From Carposina sasakii (taxonomy: Eukaryota > Arthropoda > Insecta > Lepidoptera > Carposinidae), in assembly GCA_014607495.2 (NCBI GenBank), contig CP053150.1:6902495-6966494 (forward strand): a DNA stretch of 64,000 nt. The letters are read 5' to 3'. Both the position numbers and the translations under genes were made by a program. The notes beneath the pieces are model-generated. The model worked only from the letters and a program-made list of their open reading frames with translations, searched no databases and was not told where the DNA came from. Shown piece after piece: positions 21,501 through 30,500 of the stretch. The first letter of the stretch is position 1; each line of letters begins with the position of its first letter.

Positions 21501-24500
21501 AAATAATTTCCCAGTCTTACCTAGAAGCTGTGGTCATCTCGAACGCTGTCCCGTTAACTTGTAGTTTATTGTCCCATCGGGACAGTGGTACTGATGTACT
21601 TTCTAAATGTACTGTAAAATTATACAACTCGTAGCTAGTAGCAGCTTCGGTCGCTTACCCGACTTCAGTCCCACCTGCTGGGTATAAAATAGTGAATCTA
21701 AACCATATCTGAAGACACTGGCCTAAAATATACAAACAAGCGAAAAAATGACAGTCAAAATGAATCCAGTGGTGTAATTTCAGTGAAAAACACAAATAAA
21801 TGTACTTAGTAATTACTAATATCTACATAAAACTCCACCGGCCCCCCCGGATAGCAAAAAATTGTATATCGTTGAGATGGCCTAGGTAAGTAGGTACATT
21901 AATTTGTGGAACTGTGCGGACTGTAATTATTTATTTTATGTATCTTTATTATTTCTTTTCAAAATAATAGAAATAAGTGTTCCAAATTGTAGCTAACATG
22001 GTCATTTTGTGCCCGGTTCCGTTAACTTTTAGGTTACTGTCCCAATGGGACATTGTTACTATAACTATATGCGGGAAACTAACGAAGCACTAAGTCTTAA
22101 TCGCCACGAAGGTAATTTAGAATTGGAATACTCAAGATAGTAATTAGAGTAACGACAATTGGACCGAAAGTTCTGGAAGTTTACGCATTTTAACTTAGTT
22201 GATTTTAATTAATCTGAATATTTTTAGGTTATAAATTGATCTTAGAAAGTACCTTCTTTAACTTCTTTTCTTTACAATCTCTAAACATCTATTTTTACTC
22301 AACAATCATAACAAGTTACAAATGAAACTCTGTAAACAATTCGACCATTTCCATGACCTCAGAAAAAATAAAAAACACAACAGTTTAACCAAAACCTCGA
22401 ACATTTTCAATCAACTCTATTTCAAATTACAAAACTGAAATACCGTCTGGTCGAAATCGGCATAGTTTTTTGGCACGCGGTCTGTGGGCGTGCTGCGCTT
22501 GCAAGTAATGAGATATTAAGTTCAAATTTACGAGTACCGAGGACGAGTCTTAAGAAAAGTGACCTATTGTGGGGGATAAAGACAATGCGTGTTAGTTCCG
22601 TTTGACTGGACGCTTGCGAGCGCGTCGGTCCAACAATGGTATTATGATTTATCTTCTGGGAATGTACTATATTGCTCAGACTTCATTGCTTTAGTTCTTG
22701 GGTTATTGCAGATATACCAATATTTTTTTAATTCAATAAGAACTCGATGTAGAGTTTTGATGTTGACATGTTTTAGTATCCTCTTTTTGCTGTATTACAA
22801 ATTTTAACATTAGGTTCCTAACCTAACCTAATTTGTATTTAGTTACATTGGCAAGGGTTTAATTCGAAATGATATTAGACTGAAACGACATGATTAAACT
22901 GATTACTTCTCCTATTACCTAAGTCGTTTCTTGGACTGATGTGCTTATCATCAGTTAGGTACATACTAGTATACATATTATTCAGCAAATACAACATTCA
23001 GTTTGAGCCCATTAGCGTAACATAGTTCAAATAATACTGCAGTATTTAGTAAGTCAAAACTCCCGAAATTTCACAGCCTGCCTGTTTGGTTGGTATGGTC
23101 GCTCTTAAACTCACATGACACAGTTGCAGCAAAGTTTCGTCCAGAATTCTAGAATGTTCCAAGAAGTACAATTTGGATTTCCAAAGTTTATGTTAGAATG
23201 TCTAAAGAGACGGAAATCTGGTAGTATGGGATTAGATTACTTACGACACTGACCAGACTACTTATTGTAATTAAAATGTAGTTTATATTTCTATTTTATA
23301 TGTTGCCTGTGACCCGAATTGCTTTTTCAAAGTGGCTATGAAAAACTTTTCACCTTCTTGTTGGTACTTACTGTAAGTACTTAGTTTTGTGTTGATTTGA
23401 ATATATTCTTATTTTCGTCATAATTTCTGATCTAGAATTTTAGTAGATGTCGTTTCTTTTTGTGGTTGATATGCTACTCCAGGTGGATTTTCTCAGTGTG
23501 TCAAATTTTGTTCAAACCCATTTTGCGTGGTATAATAGTCATGATTCAATAACAAACTTTTATCTATTAATATACAGAAAATAGAGTATACAGAAAAGAG
23601 AGTATAGAGAAATTACAGAAGCACTTGTTGATCAATGTACTTTGGGCTAAATGGCCTCTAATACAACTAGTCACATATCCGGATTAAACGACAAATTTAC
23701 GATCGTACAGAAGCGATTTCTCTCACTCGAACGTTGACCAAATAGCTATATCGTATCTCTAGCATTATTAGCTAAATACAATAATATGTTTATCATGATT
23801 GTCATATAAAATTTTAATTGTAGATCGAAATACTTGTGGATTTATTTCGATCTCTAGTATTGCAATCGGCCGTAACATATCTAATGGAGTATTATATTTT
23901 TTTATTTATTGATCGTTTAATTACTACAATGTTAAATTGCCCCCAAACAACATATATTGTTGTATGTTATTTATTCTCGATGACAATTCAGCGGTCCAAT
24001 ATTTCAAAAGTTTTAAGAAAACATTAAATATAGTTAATTATTTATATATTATAACCATAACTGCAGTAGAATGCGATTCCAGAACTAATTATTTAACAGG
24101 TCTAGTTTCATAACGTTAAATAACCTATATATTTAAAACAAATAAACTATAAGTCTAGTAGAATTTATTCGAAAATATATATAGGTATATTACACACTTC
24201 GTTTGACGTGAAAGAAAAATGTTAAATCTCGCTGATGAATGTATCTTTTATTCATAATGCTACGATATGCCGGTAACTCTATTTTACATAAGGAATGTCA
24301 TTCTTGCTCTTCTTACTCATATCAGGCTGTCTTTGATAATAAATTACACTGCCGTACAATTTAACCCATGGTAATAATAGACAGGTATTATAAATATTAG
24401 TATTTTCATATACCTATAATGTAGAAAAAGAAAACAGTAAAGTGATTTCATTTACATTCTCTCCTGTCGTTTTATGAGCAATTTTATTTTAGAACTTAGG

Positions 24501-27500
24501 TCCTTCTCGGCATAGAATAAGTTTCTACTAAATTATTTAACATCTGTGTTCTTTTATTTACTATATGGCTTGGAAATTGTATATTCTAAGTATAAAATAA
24601 TTAGTTTGTAATAAGAAATAAATAGCCGCGTGCTGCCGGCAGAGTAGAGTTTGTACCACCCCATGCCTACGTGGGTATCGTACGAGGCGATTAAGGGTTT
24701 CCGGGAGGCGGGCAGCAACGCCTCCCGTGCTGACAACATAGTCCGAAAATCACACTGCGGTCACCAACCCGCCTGCCCAGCGTGGTGACTATGGGTAAAA
24801 CCCCCCATGGCAGTAGCCTTGTGGCATGCCCTGGGGGAGGCCTACGTCCAGCAGTGGACTGCAAGAGGCTGAAGAAGAAGAAACAAATATCCCACTCGTC
24901 ATATTATTAAGTATGGAGATTATCTAATCCTTAAAAATAAATATATTATTAAACAAATTTTAAACCGCTCTAAGACTTTAGAAGATAATTTCCACTTTCG
25001 ATTAATACTTATTATCAAGATATAATTTAATCCTGCAAACGATTTGCGAATTTAAGCAAAATCGTTGTCAAATATTTTTCTGCACATTTGACGAGTTGAT
25101 CTCGATATTTCGGTTTAATAAACGTACTCGTCACGCAAGCTTATACTCGTAATCCCGTCCGTATAACCCAAATGTGCTCCAATAACATTGAAAATGAGAA
25201 ACATTACCGGGAATCACAATAAAAGCAGTCTCGTTTTATACTGAAAAATCCATTATCACCTATTCGAACGTAAAATAAACCAAAGGTAACAGTAGGTAGG
25301 CGTAGAGTGGGTAGTATTATTGTAGAGATAATGTAAACATGATATAGGTTACTTAGTAGGTACTCATTTTATTTACCGCTTTTAAATAATAATAGATTCT
25401 TATTATTTATTTAACCATAAATAAGATTTCTTAAAATATATGTATTTCATCCATGTTGAGTCACTATGTACCTTATTAACGCATTTCGGGTAGAGGTAAT
25501 ATAAAGGTGACAGAAAAATGTAGCCTAGCATTGCGGCAACCCGAAATCACACTATTACGTATTCAAGGGAATCTTTAAGTAATACGACATTTAAAAAAGA
25601 GAAGAGGATCATAGATGTTATGGTATTCATAATCGTAAATGGTGTTAAAGGAAAATAACTAATATGGAATGTTTAGACTACATAAGCGTACTCTTCATTA
25701 AAGCTGTAACAAATCGTATGTATTCGTTACTGAGTAACGGGTACTCCATCCAGTACTGAGTAACGAAACGTTACAAAGGAATTCCTCTTGTTACTCGCAT
25801 ATTTCGTATCATGCGTATTTTTCGTATAATACACTGTTTCGGATCGCAAATGGTGTATTCATATAGGTACGTTTGTTTTTGATCGTATGTTCTACCCATG
25901 CGTGTGATGCGGTTAATTTAAATCCCTAATTTCAAAGAACGATGTTGTAGGATGATATAGGTTTATTTAAAGTATATTAAAAAAAAATCGTCAAAAGTTT
26001 TTTAACTGTTTTGTACTATTCTATGTAATATAATTTAAGTAAATCGTAAATCCATTGCAAACTTGGTAGATTACGTCGACAGTTCACGTCGATTCGACTC
26101 GTTACCATACTACATACTATACCATATGCAGTATCAGAAGTAACGAGTAACGATACGATAGTAACGAGTACTAATGGTCAAAGTAACGAATACATACGGG
26201 TACGCTTTTTTCATTCTCTCATTGCATTTGTTATTAAACATGTTTGCCTCTTAACCGTGTATGGGGATATGTAATGTTGCTTTATTTTTATATTTTGTAT
26301 GTACAAGTACTCAGGTATGTTTAGTGAATATTACATAAGCAATATTTCACTCAGTTTAGATAATTGGAGTTAGGAGTTAAGTTGGTTGGTTTGAAAAGTT
26401 TAATAATTACTTTACTTGGTTTGTTTTCAGATTTTTCATCATTATTTTCATCCATTATTAAAACCGCATAGGTAATATATTGTAAACTACAATACTACTT
26501 ATCCACAGCATGTTTCAAACTTCTCTTTGGTACGTAATTTACGGGTCAATTTTGTATAGTAAGGCTATGCTTCTTGAATTTTAACTTTCGTTTTACGCTG
26601 GCATTTATCCCGGGACGTGATGCTAGTTGGATATTGCAGTTTGTGCCGTGGGATATGAATGCACCTACAAGTAGTCGAGTATATTACATTTTTGGAACAG
26701 AATATGTTATATACTTTATGGAACTATATTCTTACTGCATATGAAATGGACCTTTCGTTAACTAGACATGATCGAAAACCGGCGATACACTTGAAAAATC
26801 TAGGCATTGAAAAAAAATTAAGAAAGTGATGGGAAATATGAAGCACGTGGTTAATTAGTGAAAAATGTTGCACTAATTACAATTAATAAACGTGATAGAA
26901 GGAGTTGTTAATGATCATTTCTATTTCAGGTGGTTTTTGCTAAACACGCATGTCAATACTTTGATTTATTGATCGGAACTTCTCTAATAAATCGAAGTAT
27001 ATTTTTCTAAAACCGTTTCCATTAATGTCAATAAATAAGAAAGACAGTGGGTACAGTCCCACAAACTTATATGTGAAATCAACACCGGCGACTCTGCGTT
27101 GTCAGATCTCAACTTAGCGGCCGTAGTTTCAGTTTTTGCCACTTCACAGTTAAGTTGGTATTCGTACGTTCACCTCATGGTTCAGCCGTCCCTTTGCTGA
27201 CAAAGATTCTACTGACAATACGAATTGTCACAACTTACGTGAAATGTGAAACGGAACGGGTTTGGTTTGGGGCGAATAGATCCATGGGAATTTCCTCCTG
27301 GGAATTTCCTTGTGGGACGATCACTGAAATCTTTGCCTTCTCCGCTACTGCTGAACTGCAACAGCAATAGACTCAACAGATATGAACTCCTGGAACAACT
27401 CCGACAGCATTTTTGGAAACGTTGACAAAACGAATACCTCTCAGAATTGCAACAAAGATCCAAATGGCGCACGAGTGATGGAGAACTTCGTATTGGTGAC

Positions 27501-30500
27501 TTGGTAGCCCTCAAGGATGACAATTTGCCACCTCTTAAATAGCGCCTGGGGCGCATTTATCTTCTTCATCCTGGACCCGACAACGTTGCACGAGTTGCTG
27601 ATATATACACATCTAAGGGCATTATTCGGCGTGCTGCATCCAGAATATGCCCTCTTCTATCTTCATAGCCTTGTCTGTTATTCCCTCGAAGCTGAAGTCT
27701 TCGAGAGGGGGGAGAATGTTAGCGCCTATGCTAACAACGATAGCGAATCTTAGAAGCCTCGGAAGTCTTCTACCTGACATTCGACTTTTGACAGCTGTCT
27801 ACTTTCAACCGGCATCAGATAAGCCTCTGAGTTTTGCATAAATTAAATAAATTGCAATAAGTACTGTACAGGATTGTGGAACAAATATACGTGTAGACTC
27901 TAAACATCTTTTATTATGTCCGCTGAGACATACACACACGGCTATTTTCCCGATATGGGATAGCCAGAACTGCAGAATCATTAGGGAGATCCTAAGGCCA
28001 CATTTAGCATAGCGGAGATAGATGTAAATAATCAATAATAAGTTGCTAGCTTATCCCCTGAAAAAAAAATGCCCGAGTTCATTAGTCGACTCTTACGACA
28101 TGCACGGAAAGAGATACATGATGTATATAAAGCCCAGCATATGACATAAAAATTAATATTCATTAAAATATTTTCCGACTTCATATATTTTGTGTTGCCA
28201 CCGTATGGCGTGGCAGTAGTATCTGTGGAACAAGCTTTACTCCATTACTACAAGCCGTTTACAGCGTTGGGAATAACGCTGGGGATTACTAGTTACGTTC
28301 ACAATAACTTCTACCCATTACACCTACGTGTGTTTACTCGTAACTCATATGACTCGTGTAGATTACACGAGAAGCGTATTATATTACCAAGTTGCCTGTG
28401 ACTCCGTCTATAGGAATAATCGCATGTTGTTACTTATAAGTTTATTTCATCTGGTCGATATTCAATTATGTATCTAATATTTTATTGTAAGGTCAGTATA
28501 CGTAAAGATTATTTTCAATAATTAAATGAAATCTTAGAGATAAGCTTGTAGGTACATTATCTTTGTCATTACCTTATCTTTGGGTTTTCTGTGTACAGTA
28601 AAGCATATTAATGAATTTACCGATAATGAAAATATGTTATTGTAAAATGTAGCCTTGATACCATTATGGCACAAAATAATTCCTAACTTTCACCAAGAAA
28701 TAAGCTTTTTATATATAAAAAAAAATCTAGCTACACAATGCGACAATAAAAAATAATAATAATAACATTTATTCAATACACACATTTTCTGTATATACAT
28801 TTAAATATCTTACGCTATGGATAGGTATCATTATAAGATTCCTGAACTAGGCTGAGCCTGTGTTTCAGGTGATGAAGAGCTTATTAACACTTTAAAAACA
28901 AATAAACATTTAAAACTAGTATACCTACTACTGAGGAGAATACGTTTCTTAGCTATTTAAAGACTTAATTACTTATCAACTATTAACAGTTTTTCTGTAT
29001 CTTCATAAGATAAAGTTTTTAAGTACTTATCAACTACTTGCTTACAGTGGAAATATTATAAAATTACTAATAAAGAAATGGAAAAAATTCTTCACCCGAG
29101 TGGGAATCGAACCCACGACCACTGCAAACCGTGCCAGCCGCTCTAACCACTACCGGGTCAATTACTCGGATGATGAATTGGGAAATATGTAAGGTCATAT
29201 ATAAATATAAAATAAATAAATATAAAACGCCATTAGTAATTCTCATTTACACTACACTAGCAAAAATTAGCTAGCCATTCTCACTCAAGCATCAAGGGTT
29301 AATTGTTAAAACGCATTAAAGCCCCAAGTTGGCTGTGATATGATCCATAGCGTGAATTGTGGGACAATCGGGCCATTGTTAGAGTCGGCATGACTGGCGC
29401 TTTTATACAATCCATTGCGAAAACCAACTCAAAGGCGAGCCAGCATCGTCATCCGCGTTTGTCATCAATCTATGTTAAGGGTGGCTGACATGTAAGTGTT
29501 AATTAAGCAGGCCTCACTCGAGCGTAATTAAGAGTGTTACAGTGTTATTTTAGACATTAATTGAGATGAAATTTCTTGTTATAATGAAATGGGAGGGGGT
29601 GGCCCGGGTTTGTCGAGTAATTTTGTATGAAGGCCATTTTCACCGCACGTCGTAAAGCCAAGTACACTGGAGAGTAAACAAACCGAAGTTCCGATCGAAG
29701 TTCAGATTAGGAATCGCGCTACTTATCGTTTGCGCAACTTTGCATGTGCAAAATGTGCGGTTAAAATTAATAGCGACAGTAAATTTTTAAATTATGGTTT
29801 TAGAAGAAAATCTTTTCGCCGACAAGTCAATTTAAAGGGTTAGCCGGTACGGAGAGAAAGCCAGTCGCTTTATCATTTGCGGACAAGAGACACTTGGGGC
29901 TTACGGCAGCTCGGCGACGAACGACATGGTACGATGGACGGATTGTTTGGGCCCGTCTTGGGGGACTAGCAGGAAATGTCAGCGCTTACGGACTTGTTGA
30001 AAAATATCGCCACCTCCTGCAACGATAAATATTGAGAAAGGAGCCAGTAGAGCTCACCTATTTTTATGTGCTCCTAGTATTTTACAACTAGTTTTTATTT
30101 CTAGATATTTGTAACTAGAAATAAAACCTAAACAAGTGCTAGGAAAAACTTATAAATAATCGCACTTGCCTAGAATACTTGGAAAAATTTTAAGTTGCTT
30201 AAAGTTTAATAGGATAATCCACTATGTACTTAATGGTTAGAAGGTTTAAAGAGTATTAAGTCTACTCATCTATGAAATTTATATAAAATAAAACTTTTAA
30301 AAAACAACTGACTTTTCCGTATGCTCCTTAATACGAGTATGTGTTATTATATTTGAGTAAATTGTTTCCTTTGTTCATGATACTATCCTACTTAGTGAGA
30401 TCTTATTGTTTAACTAGGTTAATGAAACAGTCATTATAAAAAGTAACTACTGGGCATTTAATGTAAGTACTGATCTTATTTTCCTAGGTCTGCATGGCGA

